Below are positions 31,601-42,977 of a stretch of 64,000 nt of DNA, piece after piece. Position numbers and translations under genes: made by a program. The stretch lies in the NCBI GenBank assembly GCA_050084985.1, contig JBITNC010000002.1, positions 28,582,001-28,646,000 on the forward strand, written 5' to 3'. Numbering within the stretch: position 1 is the first letter of the stretch; each line of letters begins with the position of its first letter. The DNA comes from Nageia nagi (taxonomy: Eukaryota > Pinophyta). The notes beneath the pieces were generated by a model. That model made no database searches. It saw only the letters and a list, made by a program, of their open reading frames with translations, and was not told the origin of the DNA.

Positions 31601-32994
31601 TTAAGGCCAACCATGATGTCCTAAATCAACTCATGATGGGATTAGGGCATCTAAGTACTAACAATCAAAATGGGAAAGAAAATTCTACAAGTGTCACTCA
31701 AGGATCTAATCAACAGTTTGCAAATATTAATAAAGGTTTGGTTGATATCAGATCTCAATTGAAAGCACAACAAAAGGGGAAGGACTAAGATGTATTATTA
31801 AATAGTCCTTTATCCAAGGAGATATTGAAGTTTTCCCTCCCATCTTATTTCAAGATCCCAAGTTTGAGATTTTCAATGGAGAGAAAAATCTCAAATAACA
31901 TCTTATTAGTTTTAAGAGGATTTCATTCTAAAATTTGAAAATGAGGATAAGTTGATGGCAAAAACTTTCCCAAGGAGTCTTAAAGGGAATGTAAGTGAGT
32001 GGTTCTATAAGTTATCTTATAGATATATACATTAATTTTGTGAGATTGTGAATTTATTCATGTATTAGTATAAATGTAATACCAAACATCCACTCAAGGT
32101 GGAAAATCTATGTATAGTGCATTAAGGTCCCAATGAGAAATTGAAAAAATTTATCCCATGATTCAAGAAGTTATGGGGATCCACAAAAGTTAAGTTATAT
32201 GAAGATGAACTTAATATTTTTTTGTGAATGTTATTGTTTCTATTTTGAAATAACATACCATAATTTATCTAGAGCAAGGATTTGATACTATGACAAAGAA
32301 GGTTGTTGACACCTAAAAGTGTTCCCCTTAACACAGTACCACTTAGGTGCAACTTTACATACATGTTTAATCATACTTAATCACATATCTATTTTTACAT
32401 ATCTATTTAAAAATGATTTGTTGAAACCCATGGAAATAAGACCATTAGATGATAGTGTGGAATTTGGTAATCAAGATTACTATTGTGTGGACCATTAAAG
32501 AAGGGATCACTTTATAAACCGATGCAAGAAATTTAAGGGTACAATTTTAGACCTTATTATGGAAAAAAATTATGAGATCCAAGAGTGAAAAAAAAGTAGG
32601 AAATATTTATCAACAATTCTTGACTACAATCTCCATTGATAAGGATATTTTTACCAAAATTAGAAGAATATGTCCCAAGGTAGTGATAAATCAAGTTACG
32701 TAAGACCAAATAAGTATCCCACTAGATACAAGAGCATATAATATGATAGAGTAGTTTAAAAATACATAAGTGAAAATTAGTTTGTATGAATTTATTAAAA
32801 TATTCAAACCACATAGGGATATAAAAGTGATCAAGTTATTACAAATTTAGTTGCCTTTACATTTTTTGAATTAGTGGACTTTTGGAAATAAGATAATATT
32901 ATAAAGTTTCATTAAAGTGAATCACCAAACTAAGTTGAAATCAATAACCATTTACCTTATTATATGAATCCATGTATAAAGGGTATAAAATTAG

Positions 32995-33260
32995 GAGGTC
33001 TTTGATTGATTCCAAATTTGGTATAAACATTTATTCTTATAATGTATTGCAAGTTATAGAAGAAAAATGAGTAACTATTCCCCCTTTCAATGAGCCAACA
33101 CTTAGAATAAGAGGTTTTAACAATGTGTCTAAATGAGCTCTTAGGACAGTTATATTGCCTATAAAAGTTGGTCCTTATATATTTTTTATTAATAGGGTTA
33201 ATTTTGTATTAATCAAAAGAGTTAGAGTTGAAAAGGACCTCTAAGATCCTTTATAATCAA
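32995..33260 (+). pseudogene. Gypsy retropepsin-like domain (decayed)
   Basis: One frame reads LIDSKFGINIYSYNVLQVIE, then after a stop TIPPFNEPTLRIRGFNNVSK, then TVILPIKVGPYIFF. The layout fits an aspartic protease with the D-S-G active triad changed to D-S-K. It lies about 0.8 kb downstream of the gag remains, in the expected order. Two internal TGA stops and the altered triad make it inactive. Confidence 0.65.
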
Positions 33261-33399
33261 AAAATGGTCTTTCCATTTCAATATGAGTCTTCATTATCAT
33301 ACAAATAAGAGAATGAAGCTTTCTCCATATTTAGTGATCCTAACTATCCATTATAGCCAAAAATAGGGGAGAATGATGCATTATTTATTCATTTAGATA

Positions 33400-34660
33400 C
33401 AAATTATAGTTATAAGCAGTAGCTAATCTCCTAAAAAATATAGTAGCATTCTTTACTAATATATGAACTTCATATGTATAGTAGCAAAATTTGCTTCAAA
33501 AAATCTTCGTTGCATTTTGGTGCATAGTTCATGGGTTCTATCCTTCTTTTGTAGATCTCTATATGATATGATAAACATCTAAGCCAATGATTCACTTTGT
33601 TGCAAATAAAAAAGTGAAGAGGTGCTCCATTAAAATCCAACATATTGGTATCCCAATGCCTAAGATGAGTCTCTTCCTCATTCAAATTTGAGTTTAATGA
33701 TTCATTCTCCTAATGTTATCATCTTCTATCTCTAACATATCACTTTGTGCAACTCTGAATGTTGAGTAGGTACTCTATTAATCTAACATCCAGCATCCCA
33801 GTGCCCAAGATGAGTCTCTCCCTCTTATTTTGAATTTGCACTCCATGATCATATGATAGATTTACTATATTAAGCTTTAGGTAATAGTCATTACCTCACC
33901 TCATATTTTTAGTATAATGAAGCTAACAACAATAGTAGATGCAATTTATTCAAAGGAAAATGATGAAATTTTCCCACATGAGGCCCAAATATGAGATATG
34001 GGCTTGCTCTCCCATCTTCTTGAGCTACTAACCTATTGTTAGCATGCTTCATTCAATGTTATAGGCACTTATGTTCTATATTAGTCTATTTCTTAAAGAA
34101 TGGAATATATGATCATAGGATAGTAGTAATCTTACCTTCATTTTCATATACCTTTATATATAAGATTGACATGCCCTATCCCTTGTTTTAGATATTTACT
34201 TTATGGCCCATCTATTATTATGAGCATGAAACATATGATTAGGGCCATTACAATGGCTAGCCATGAATGCCATATATTTCACCATGGTCCAGATTTGTTG
34301 TAGATGTTTGCCTACACCAACATCCTAGGGTTTCCCCTACCTTACTGAAAACCATACTCTAACTATGTTTGGAGAGAATGCTCCTCTAATCGACTCTATG
34401 AGATCAACTATTAGTGTTCTTTAGCAAGTCATCCTTTACATCAAGAAAAATACTTTTTAGTTCTCTCCAAAAAATCTTTAGGATGCTTATTGATGCCCTC
34501 CAACATATTCGTAATCCATTTCTACCTTGCTGTATTGATCCACTCCTTCCTATTGCCTGGTCTAGTTTATGCTTAGGGTTTTAAATTTTCCTACCAACAT
34601 GAGCAAAGTAGTTTTCCTATCCTAAGATATTGCAAACTTCAATTCATAACATGAATGGAA
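33400..34660. other. Stretch without recognisable gene, with a degenerate duplication
   Basis: Two pieces resemble each other: around 33640-33700 (CCCAATGCCTAAGATGAGTC) and 33790-33850 (CCCAGTGCCCAAGATGAGTC). A 71-codon minus-strand frame (33685-33470) covers the first but shows no known motif. Possibly an insertion in the gypsy element. Confidence 0.4.
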
Positions 34661-34823
34661 ATTTGGTATATAACTTGTTATTAGGGAGTCCTTGGATCCA
34701 TGCTATAAGGATTGCTCCTTTCACATTGCATAAATGTTTAAAATTTGAGCATAATTAAAATTTGGTATATAACTTGTTATTAGGGAGGATTTGGATCCAT
34801 GCTATAAGGATTCCTCATTTCAT
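34659..34823 (+). repeat. Direct repeat of ~62 bp, two copies
   Basis: The copies start at about 34661 and 34758 (AATTTGGTATATAACTTGTT ... GGATCCATGCTATAAGGATT). They are almost identical apart from a few bases and are separated by about 35 bp. No coding. Confidence 0.85.
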
Positions 34824-35804
34824 ATTTTCATATAATTAAAATTGATCCACAACAATATGATATTTGTAATCTTATTGATTCATATCTCTATATTGTTGAT
34901 ATTCCTCATATGGAATTTAATCTATTTTAAATTCTCACTGAAAAGAGTAAGATAATTTTTAAGAAGATGGAGGAACAAGTTCATTTCATTGAAATAGGAC
35001 CTGGCACATACAAAATTCAAGATTTGGATTCAATGGTGTTCATAAAAACTTTGGGCCATTTGAAATTTGTACAAGATTCATACTATTGATAGAGTCTAGA
35101 TTTATAATCATAATACTAGCAATGTATCTCTGATTATGAACAGATAAATAAAAATATCTTTAGAAGTTGTTGTGGCATAATTAGAAAAAGGTAGAAACCA
35201 ATAAAAGTGTAGAATAAAAATCAAGTAAGAAAATTATGCTAGTGCTTAAAATTCCTTTTGTTTAAAAATATTTTAAAGAATACAATTATCAAGGAGGAGG
35301 CCTAGGAAAATTTAAGAAAGGCATGATGTGTTCCTAAAAGTATAAGAGATTCAAAGAGTAAGGCTAGATAGGGATTTGGATCATCAAAAGAAGAAGAAGA
35401 TATATCATATTATACAAACTTATTCAAGGAATATGATATAATTTAAGCGTATCAATTACCTAAAGAAATTAAAGAGGATACATGGATAGATCATGAAGTC
35501 GAGTTGGCGTTTGATTGCTTCAATATTGAAGATGCTATATTGGAGTTCATGGGGGCAAGGTCTAAATTTCCAAATTCTAGCAATAAAAGACAAGGGCGTT
35601 ATGCATTTAGTCAACATGTATACATTGGAAAAGAAGAACAATATTACAATGTGGATCGTGCTCAAGAGGATATAGATGCAGAAAAAGATCAATACTAGGG
35701 AGAAATTCTAGATAGTTATCTACCTAGATAGTACTTTCATTTTTTTATTATACATTAACGGTATTTATATTATTGCTTGCATTAGTAAATGATGTCAATG
35801 GTGT

Positions 35805-35930
35805 ACAAAAAAAATCCTATGAAAACTAGTTTATTGACATAGGAAAATAAATCTTATGAAAAATAGTTCATTGACACAAGAAACAAAAATAAAACATATG
35901 AAAACCAATTCTTTGATATAGGTTAAAAAA
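35805..35930 (+). repeat. Short tandem repeat, three ~50-bp units
   Basis: Three loose copies of a unit containing TATGAAAACTAGTT and TTGACATAGGAAA. No other feature is supported between 35700 and 36380. Confidence 0.7.
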
Positions 35931-36384
35931 ATTAGATTTTAGGCATAAAATTTGTGTTTCATTTATTAGTACAATGTCAATGTTGTCCTTTCATCACATT
36001 TTTGAGTTAATAGAGTTGTTATTCATCAAAGGTTTGGATACCCATTTGTTTCCAACAACAAAATTGATTTGTTTTCATTCTTGAACAAATAATTGACAAT
36101 TATCAATATTGGGATAAAGGAGCAACCAAAAATTATCAAACTTAGATAAAAGTATAATAATGAAGAGAAATAGACATGTAGGTAAATGTTTCTAAGATGT
36201 AGTAAGATTTTTGCTTATGATGATATGCCTAGTGTAAGTCCTAATTTTATGGTACATAGTCTACCTATCAAGAAAGGTGCACAACCAATAAAGGAAAATC
36301 CTAAGATGTATCCCAATAAGACCAACATAAAATAATCCTCATCACTCCTAAGGGAAATTATGGTAAATTTTATGAAATTTTCTT

Positions 36385-36600
36385 TAGTTACACCTTTAAA
36401 AAATTTGAAATTTTAAACTCAAAAAACATGTGACTTTATCTTAAGTTGCACCTTTAAGGATTTTGAAATTCCAAACCCAGAAAACATGCAACTTTTCCTC
36501 TAGTTGCACCTTTAAAAATTTTGAATTTCCAACCTTTAAAAAATATACAACTTTAAACCTTTTGGAATTTCAAACTCAAAAGAACATGGGAATAAAGGAA
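36385..36600 (+). repeat. Short tandem repeat, four ~58-bp units
   Basis: Units contain AGTTGCACCTTTAAA, ATTTTGAAATTCCAAAC and CAAAAAACATG, with starts near 36387, 36444 and 36502 and a shortened last unit. The 60-codon frame across it (36463-36645) is a by-product. Confidence 0.8.
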
Positions 36601-36645
36601 ACTTGCTTTGCAAAGTCCCCAAGAGGTGTGATTTTGACCTTTTAA

Positions 36646-37547
36646 TCATCTCTTGGTAATGTTTACCCTTTTTTTAAAACCTAAAAATATGCAAATTTGG
36701 GAAAAACATACATTTTTAAAGGAGATTTTGTTTGAATTTCAACTTTTCATGCATATTCTAAAATCTCCAATTTTATTTTATACCCTTGTAACTCCCTACT
36801 TTTCACTCTCAAAATAATTTTGTCATGGGATGATCTTGATTCCTTATTGAGTAAAATAATTTCACCCCCATAACTACTTAGAAGAGATGGACATAATATG
36901 GCTTTGACTTCATCAAGGATATAAACAAACTATGCAAGAATACATTGGTCAATTCAATTATTTATGGATCATATTGCAATGTGGCGACTCTAAATTTGTG
37001 GGGTTATCTTCTTTGTCGCATACAACCATACCCAACTTGTAGAAGAGAAGTACTTGGATTCCTAAGCACCTTCTCACCTGACAAGATTCTCATCATCACA
37101 TGCATTCACTCCAAAGCCATCTATGCCTGACTTAGGAAAAGGATCTTCACCAAAACCATCAAATTGTTCTTCTTCTCCCTCTCCTTTCCCCCCTCTTCTT
37201 CTTCCCTCTCTTTTCAAAAGAGATCCAACAAGTTTGATCGATTTTGTAAGAAGAAAGGACATGATAAGTTTGAATGCTATAAATTTAATTTTTTTATGTT
37301 CTTTGAAATACATTAATAGTATAATTAAATTTTCTCTTGTGCAAATTAAATATAGATATTTTTAATTATACATAAATATTTTTAAATAAAAAAATGTATG
37401 AATAACAATATCATAAATGAATATTTTAAAAAATTATTAAATTAAATTTTTTTTACTATATATATATATATTATGGTAATAAAAATGTGTACCCTTCATA
37501 TGTGACGGTTAATAACCTAAAAAGGAAGAAAGCTAGTCTACAACATC
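36646..37547. other. AT-rich stretch, no gene supported
   Basis: Contains a CT-rich run near 37160-37200 (read as Ser/Pro-rich on one strand and Gly/Glu/Arg-rich on the other), and low-complexity AT runs near 37330-37480 including TATATATATATA. I see no conserved coding signal. Confidence 0.45.
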
Positions 37548-37871
37548 ATGGAGAGTGTTCAAAGGAGAGATGGTGAGAGCATTCAAAGGAGTGATAATGA
37601 GAGCTTTCGAAGGAGTGATAGTGAGAGCCTTTCAAGAAGGGATAGTGAGAGAGTTTGTAAGAGTGCCTATGATAGTATCAAAGAAGAGCATGAGAAAATA
37701 GGGGATAAGGAAAGAAAATGTGAAGAAGATACAAGGGCAACATGTGAAAGCATTCGAGAGGAGCATTGGAAAGTAGAGAAACAGGGACGAAAATGGAAGG
37801 AAGAAAGAGGAGCAACATGGAAGGGAGAGAAAAAAGTGAAAAATCAAGAAAGTGGAGGAAAGAGATCATAA
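37548..37871 (+). CDS. Small charged ORF with internal R-x-D-x-E-S repeats
   Basis: A 107-codon frame that starts with ATG and is free of stops in an otherwise decayed neighbourhood. The N-terminal third repeats a short unit, (S/R)R-(R/S)-D-(G/N/S)-E-S, about four to five times (ESVQRRDGESIQRSDNES, ESFRRSDSESLSRRDSER). The rest is Lys/Glu-rich and could form a coiled coil (KEEHEKIGDKERKCEED). No known domain. The repeat units are visible at DNA level too (AGGAGTGATA-GTGAGAG), so it may be an expanded minisatellite that happens to be open. It lies just upstream of LINE ORF1-like sequence and could be its charged N-terminal part. Confidence 0.4.
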   Translation: MESVQRRDGESIQRSDNESFRRSDSESLSRRDSERVCKSAYDSIKEEHEKIGDKERKCEEDTRATCESIREEHWKVEKQGRKWKEERGATWKGEKKVKNQESGGKRS

Positions 37872-37979
37872 AATCAAGAAAAATAAGATGAACTACATCT
37901 AACACTCAACTTTGAAGAATTTAGGAACTTCAAACCAGGGCAATTGTCTGCCAAATTAGATGTAAACATCCTCATTTTG

Positions 37980-38600
37980 AGGACCTTATAAGATTTGCAA
38001 AGGAAAACTTTGAATGTGATGGTACGTTTAGACTCTTATTACTACCATGTAATTTTTTCATGTTTATCTTTGAGGATGTGGATTATTACAAATGGATTTT
38101 AAAGCATAAATACAATTGATTTTATGGGCAAAGAGGGATTTTAATGAGAAAATTGAAAAACAAAATTCATCCCTCTTATTGAGCAAATTACGAGGTTTCT
38201 AGTATGGATCAACCTATATGAACTCCCTATAGAGTTTTGGAGGGAAAAAGTAATTAGCAAAATAGAAAATGTTATAAGTGTTTAAGATCCTAGATGAGTA
38301 TAATAAGAAGAATGTGGAAACACACCATGATTTGGGCAAAGCCATACTTGGTGTTTAGATGAAGACCTTTAATTTTTAGCCAATATCTATTACTTTATCC
38401 TCAACTTGGAGAACACATGCTTAGGACATAGAGTATCAAAACTACTCTCTTAGATGTTTCAAATGCCAACAACTTGGGCATATCAGGAAATATTGTCCCC
38501 AACTACAAGACACCATATACTAGAACACTGGAGATGAAAATAAAGTTGAAGAGAAGGAGGAAGAAGGTCTATTGAACGCAAAAGGAAAAAAGTAAGGAGT
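37980..38600 (+). pseudogene. LINE ORF1-like protein, DUF4283 plus zinc knuckle (LINE A)
   Basis: With a few stops and frame changes the sequence reads GTFRLLLLPCNFFMFIFEDV, KWILKHKYN, a VWIxLYELPIEFWREK-type stretch and then a perfect CCHC knuckle, CFKCQQLGHIRKYC (38455-38495, C-x2-C-x4-H-x4-C). This order, DUF4283 followed by one knuckle, is usual for the nucleic-acid-binding ORF1 of plant L1-type LINEs. The knuckle is intact, but the frame before it is broken. Confidence 0.72.
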
Positions 38601-38779
38601 ATAAAGGAGACACCTATGTTGAAGAACACAATAGTTGTCTAGAAGTGACACAAAAAGAATAGAATGGGGAAAATGAACCTATAACAAAAGCACAACAAAT
38701 GTAGAAGACAAAATACTTAGTCTAAAGATGCGAAGCAAAATAATGTGACAACAGTTAAGGCATCTGCCATGAAATACTA

Positions 38780-39330
38780 TTGAACAAATGGAAAATGCAT
38801 GGACCAAGATTGAGGCATCAAAATTACAGTTAGGAAACCCTCACGTTGGTCATGCTAAATATGGACAGGATGTTGAAAATTGTGAGGCATCAAAAAGTTC
38901 AAAAAGATTAGAACCCCTCATGCCACATGCACGAAGCCCCCATGGTACGGGAAGAAAAAGTTTCAATTCAAACATTTAAATGGATGCTCAAAACCAAAGT
39001 TTCAAAGTTCAAATGTGTTCAAGTATATTTTGTAGCATCGATGGTTAAAAACTAAGATAGATATTAGTTCTTGAAAAGTGGAATGTAAGAAGTGTAAGAG
39101 AATGAAGCGAACAAGTAATTAAATGATTGTTAGCTAGATAACTAGAATGGTAGTCCATTTTGTAAATTTTGGAACAAGCAAAGATGTGTAGGTTTTGAAG
39201 TTCCTTCAAACAAAATTGATTTTTTGAATAATACAAAATTTACACCTTATTGAATGAATTATTAAAATTGATTGGAAAGATATCTCTTAAGGATTATGTG
39301 AATTATATATAAAGGAATATTTGTCAAACA
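38780..39330 (+). pseudogene. Possible start of LINE ORF2 (endonuclease end), decayed
   Basis: Downstream of LINE A ORF1, around 39060-39130, a frame reads ILVLEKWNVRSVRE. This recalls the W-N-(V/C)-R-G opening of the APE-type endonuclease of plant LINE ORF2. The rest is too decayed to follow. A 63-codon open piece at 38788-38979 has no known match. Low certainty. Confidence 0.35.
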
Positions 39331-39502
39331 AATTGATAGAAGAGCAATGCGAGGAATAAAAAAAGTGTGTAATTAATTTAGTGTTCGTAAAAGATAACAA
39401 GTAAGCTTCCACGACTCTTGCGATCTCTGTAGCTTTCGTTACAAGCTACTCAACCATTGCCTTGGGCATCTATAGTAGCTTTCTATTATGTTACAACCCT
39501 CC

Positions 39503-39626
39503 ATGGCAGCCGCCAACCAGGTATGGAGGTGTTCCCATAGATAAGACTCAAGACTGAATTCAACCCCTCCACTTTGGGGTGGAGGTTGAAGTGGACAAAA
39601 TTAGTCTAAAAATCTCTTATGGCATT
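39503..39626 (+). pseudogene. LINE B ORF1, N-terminal part
   Basis: ATGGCAGCCGCCAACCAGG provides a plausible start in good context. The following ~120 bp read LHFGVEVEVDKISLKISYGI in one frame and are cut by element 3 at GCATT. The piece continues at 48156. Confidence 0.5.
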
Positions 39627-40127
39627 TGTTGGAATGTATAATGCATTATTGTAAAGGTTTGTATTAAATCTTCTATGTAAGTTCACAAATACTTAAGGGT
39701 ACCATTTAATACCTTAAGTATTTAAATGGATATGATAATGTAAATTATCCTACACTCCATGTCATGAGCATGCCCCTTGGGTAAAAGGATGTGCATGTCA
39801 TGCATTTGTACATTGGATAAAAGGGTGATCCAAAGAGGGATTTTGACTTATAAATAGAAGGCTCCCTCTTTGTGATCACACACCAATTTATAGAATAAAG
39901 TTATCTTAGATGATAATATTTAGGAGTTGATATTAGGAGGATTGTAAGAGAGTTATATTTGTGATTGAAGTAAAGATCTAGTTAGTGGATGTACTCCTAG
40001 TTGGAGGAACCACTTACATCTTGTGTTATCTTTGTGAGATTGCTTTGTGTGATAGTTATATGTGAATTGAGAGCTTTCATGTGATCTTGCTTGTTTATGA
40101 ATTATCTTGTTAATGTTAGTTCCTTCA
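39627..40127 (+). repeat. 5' LTR of element 3
   Basis: 501 bp, TGTTGGAATG to TTCCTTCA, with a TATA-type box (CTTATAAATAGAAGG) near 39849. Paired with 47653-48150. Confidence 0.95.
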
Positions 40128-40130
40128 AAT

Positions 40131-40142
40131 TGGTATCAGAGC
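40131..40142 (+). other. Primer-binding site of element 3
   Basis: TGGTATCAGAGC three bases after the 5' LTR; tRNA-Met type, identical to the site in element 2. Confidence 0.95.
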
Positions 40143-42977
40143 TACTTGGAAGCTCCTCTTCACATGCTTGGTGTGAAGCTCTTCTTCATTCCTCAACTTA
40201 CTCTTCATTGTGAGGTAAAATCAAGATAAGGTATAATATCCTTCATTTTTGTCTTTTGGGCTTATTTTGTTAATGATACCTACATATTTTGAGTCATGTG
40301 TTAGCTAATTTATTTTTTGCAAAATTTGAACAAAATAGTAATATGATGCATTTATTTTTTATACTAACCTCTAATAAGCATATTGTTAATTGAGATTAGT
40401 ATATAAAAAAATTACATTTTTTTAACTCTCTAAACCATTTATTGATTTAAAAAATATATATTGCTCTCATTTTTTCTTTGAAATAGTTTATCTTTACAGT
40501 TAGAGAGCATTTTTTTTAAATAGGTTATATATTTCTTATTATATATATATATATGAACAGTCTTGTGGAAGCACAAATAGAAGTTTTTTTTTAATATATT
40601 TTTGACATAACAAAAAAGGGGAGTGAAATTTTTTACAAAAAAAAATATAATTGGGAATGATATTCTAAATTATATGCTATAGTTTTTTTTTAGCAGCTCT
40701 TTGAAAGAGAGCATCACCACCTCATATGGCGGCAGCTTCTCACATTTCAATAAATTGAGCCCAGACTTCGGTGAGACCTTCGCGCTAGCCAACTGCGACC
40801 CATCGATCAGCTTGGCCCCTCTGCGACCTCTTCGCACTGCCCCTCGTAGCGCTACAATCCTTTCAACAGCTCTCTCCCTCTACACTGCTGCTCGCGGCTT
40901 CCTCCTTGCCGCCTCTCGTGGCTCCCTCTCCACCGTCGCTCATGGCTGCCGCTCACGACTCCCTCTGCATCGTTGCTTGCGGCTCCCTTCTCATTGACCT
41001 TCTGCTTCGTCTCTCTTTTGGTCTCTCCTCTGCCTCGGCACCTCCCATCCTCGTCGCCCTTAACCTGCACCTTCACCCTTCACCTGTGCTCCTTCTGTTG
41101 ACCGCTTGCTTGTTTTGCCCTCGTGTAATCCTTCAACTTTATTTATTATTTTTTGTTCAAGTAAAAAGGGGAGGGTAGGCATAACATTTATTGGTATATT
41201 TTTTTTTGAAAAGGAGACCATCTTTTCTGCATTAAAAACATTGCTTAGCATGGAGTATAAGGCTCCAAGTTGCATTTAATTCTTTGCAGAATGTTGATGT
41301 ATATTTAATTTTTTTTATATTTTTTTACAAATCAAGTCTTTTTATTTAATGCATTTAGAAGTATTTTTTTTAAATTTTGTCATGATGAGTTTAATTACTT
41401 TACTCTAAAGCAAATAGACGGACAAAATTCATCATTACCCCTTAAATGCTCTCTTACTTGGAGCTAAATTGTGACTAAAATATATATATATTTTTTAGAG
41501 AGTATAATTTGAGTTGGCAAATACATCTAAAGTATGATTATGCCTAAAATTTTTTGTAAGCAAAGGGAAGGGGAATGCTACTTCTTTAATTTAGCAATGC
41601 TATTTAAAAAAAAAATGTATTTACTTAAGATTAGAATGGATGTTGACTTATTTTTCTTAGCATACTTTTAAAAGAAACAGTATTAAGTTAAGCTAAGTAT
41701 ACTATCTTTAAGAGTACAACTTTAAGTAAAAAGAGGGAATTTTATATGAATTTTCTACTTAAAGTTTAACACATGTTGCTTACTTAATGTTTTAAAGTTA
41801 ATAATTAGGGCTTAAAATTTTAAGTAAATGCTTACTACTTAAAAAGTTAAATGCATAGTACTTATGTGATAAGTATTTCAAATTTTTAAGATAAAAGATA
41901 TATTTTTTTACTTAAAATTGTTAAGAACATTTTTAGATACATACTTTTAAGTTAAGATGATGCATGCTTAGAACTTAAATTTTTAAGTTGAAATAATGCA
42001 TGCTTAGTACTAAAGTTGAATGCATGTTTATGCCTTAGTATTTATTCCTTATGCAAAGTTAATAAATAAACTTGTGCAAATTATAGGAATGATGCATATT
42101 TTTATGAACGGTGCATATTTATTACATAAGTTATGGAATGATGCATGTTTATAACTTGAATCATTGTTGCTTATAGAATAAAATTGTTCTTCAGGGGTTG
42201 GTAAACAAAATCCATTGGACACTTAGGTTTCAAAATTTTCAATAGATGATGATGCTCTTTTACTTCATGTTTTGCATTTTGATTTATTTGCTTATGCAAA
42301 TAAAACGTAAATATTGATATGAGCAACCCCCTAAAATGAACACATCTACACGTACATTCCACAACATGACTTGTTTAGGGAGCCATGAGATGAGGATAAA
42401 TAAACTAGAACTTTTAAGTTCGACGATCCAAGTGATGAAAAGTTTGCACTTCTCAATTGCCTTTAAGTCCTCTATTGGTTTGGATTTAACTCCAATAGAT
42501 GGATAGGTATGTGTGTAGTGATACCACATATCCGTATATCCATTTAAGGATTATCCTGATAACCTAGGAGGATAACTTGAAACTTAATCAAGATTAATAA
42601 TTTGATTGATGTAATAAACATCAAAACCTTAAAAAATAGCCAGTACTTCTTTTTGTGAGAGTATATTATTACCCAAGGAGAACTAGTTGAGGATTGATAG
42701 GACTTGGGCTCCTCTTGTATGGGCATCTAGATGAAGGCCTAATTTTAGATAAAAAATAAGCCTCAACAATGTCACTCTACATTTATGATTTTTGAGATGA
42801 GAAATGTATTTGGGTACATGGGTTATTATTTGAGTTGTAAAATATTTGCACTTGTAAATCAAATCAAGTATATCTTTAATGTTAAATATAACATGTATTA
42901 TTTACTTGGTTAAAATTTAACATTTAATGTTATTTGTTAACTACATGCTTATTATTTTTCACATTTTTATATAGTAA
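40143..42977 (+). other. Long leader of element 3
   Basis: About 2.8 kb between primer-binding site and gag. The first ~250 bp match the leader of element 2. From about 41600 to 42170 the sequence is filled with short TTAAG/CTTAA pieces and recurring GATGCATGCTTA boxes. No coding frame outside the GC-rich insert (40690-41180). It is much longer than a usual copia leader, partly because of that insert. Confidence 0.7.
40690..41180 (+). other. GC-rich, CpG-rich insert in the leader of element 3
   Basis: Strong contrast with its AT-rich surroundings: many CpG (GCTGCTCGCGGCTTCC, CGCCTCTCGTGGC, ACCGTCGCTCATGG) in DNA whose remaining part shows C-to-T decay. Plus-strand frames at 40701-40997 and 40906-41178 are open (Ser/Leu/Ala/Arg-rich) and so is the minus strand, so coding cannot be claimed. 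The start (SYGGSFSHFNKLSPDF) does not match a family I know. It sits in the leader, as does the PPR/GC-rich insert of element 2, so captured host DNA is likely. Confidence 0.6.

Larger units (their letters stand above)
31601..35698 (+). pseudogene. Decayed Ty3/gypsy gag-protease region with G-patch-like end
   Basis: Plus-strand gypsy remains. Gag is recognisable at about 31850-32170: FQDPKFEIFNGEKN, then after a frame change ENEDKLMAKTFPRSLKG, then VSEWFYKLSYRYIH. This matches the Retrotrans_gag pattern (FxG, FPxSLxG, A/SxxWFxxL), followed by PNEKLKKFIPWFKKLW. A retropepsin-like part follows at 32995-33260 (see separate entry). Near 35280-35330 a glycine-rich YQGGGLGKFKKGM resembles a G-patch, which some plant gypsy elements carry. 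From 35440 to 35698 an open stretch (ELAFDCFNIEDAILEFMG) ends the block. Many stops, several frame changes and about 1.3 kb of unrelated-looking sequence (33.4-34.7 kb) break the unit. RT and integrase are not found. Confidence 0.7.

Noticed and set aside
37123-37365. Ser/Pro-rich plus frame near a CT-rich run
   Set aside because: Low-complexity DNA with both strands open and no conserved feature.
37440-37475. TATATATATATA run as promoter
   Set aside because: Simple AT repeat in AT-rich DNA without a downstream gene to support it.
40701-41178. Two overlapping plus-strand frames and one minus-strand frame in the leader of element 3
   Set aside because: All frames of this GC-rich piece are open for long stretches; no domain or start context singles one out. 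Kept as an unexplained insert, not a gene.
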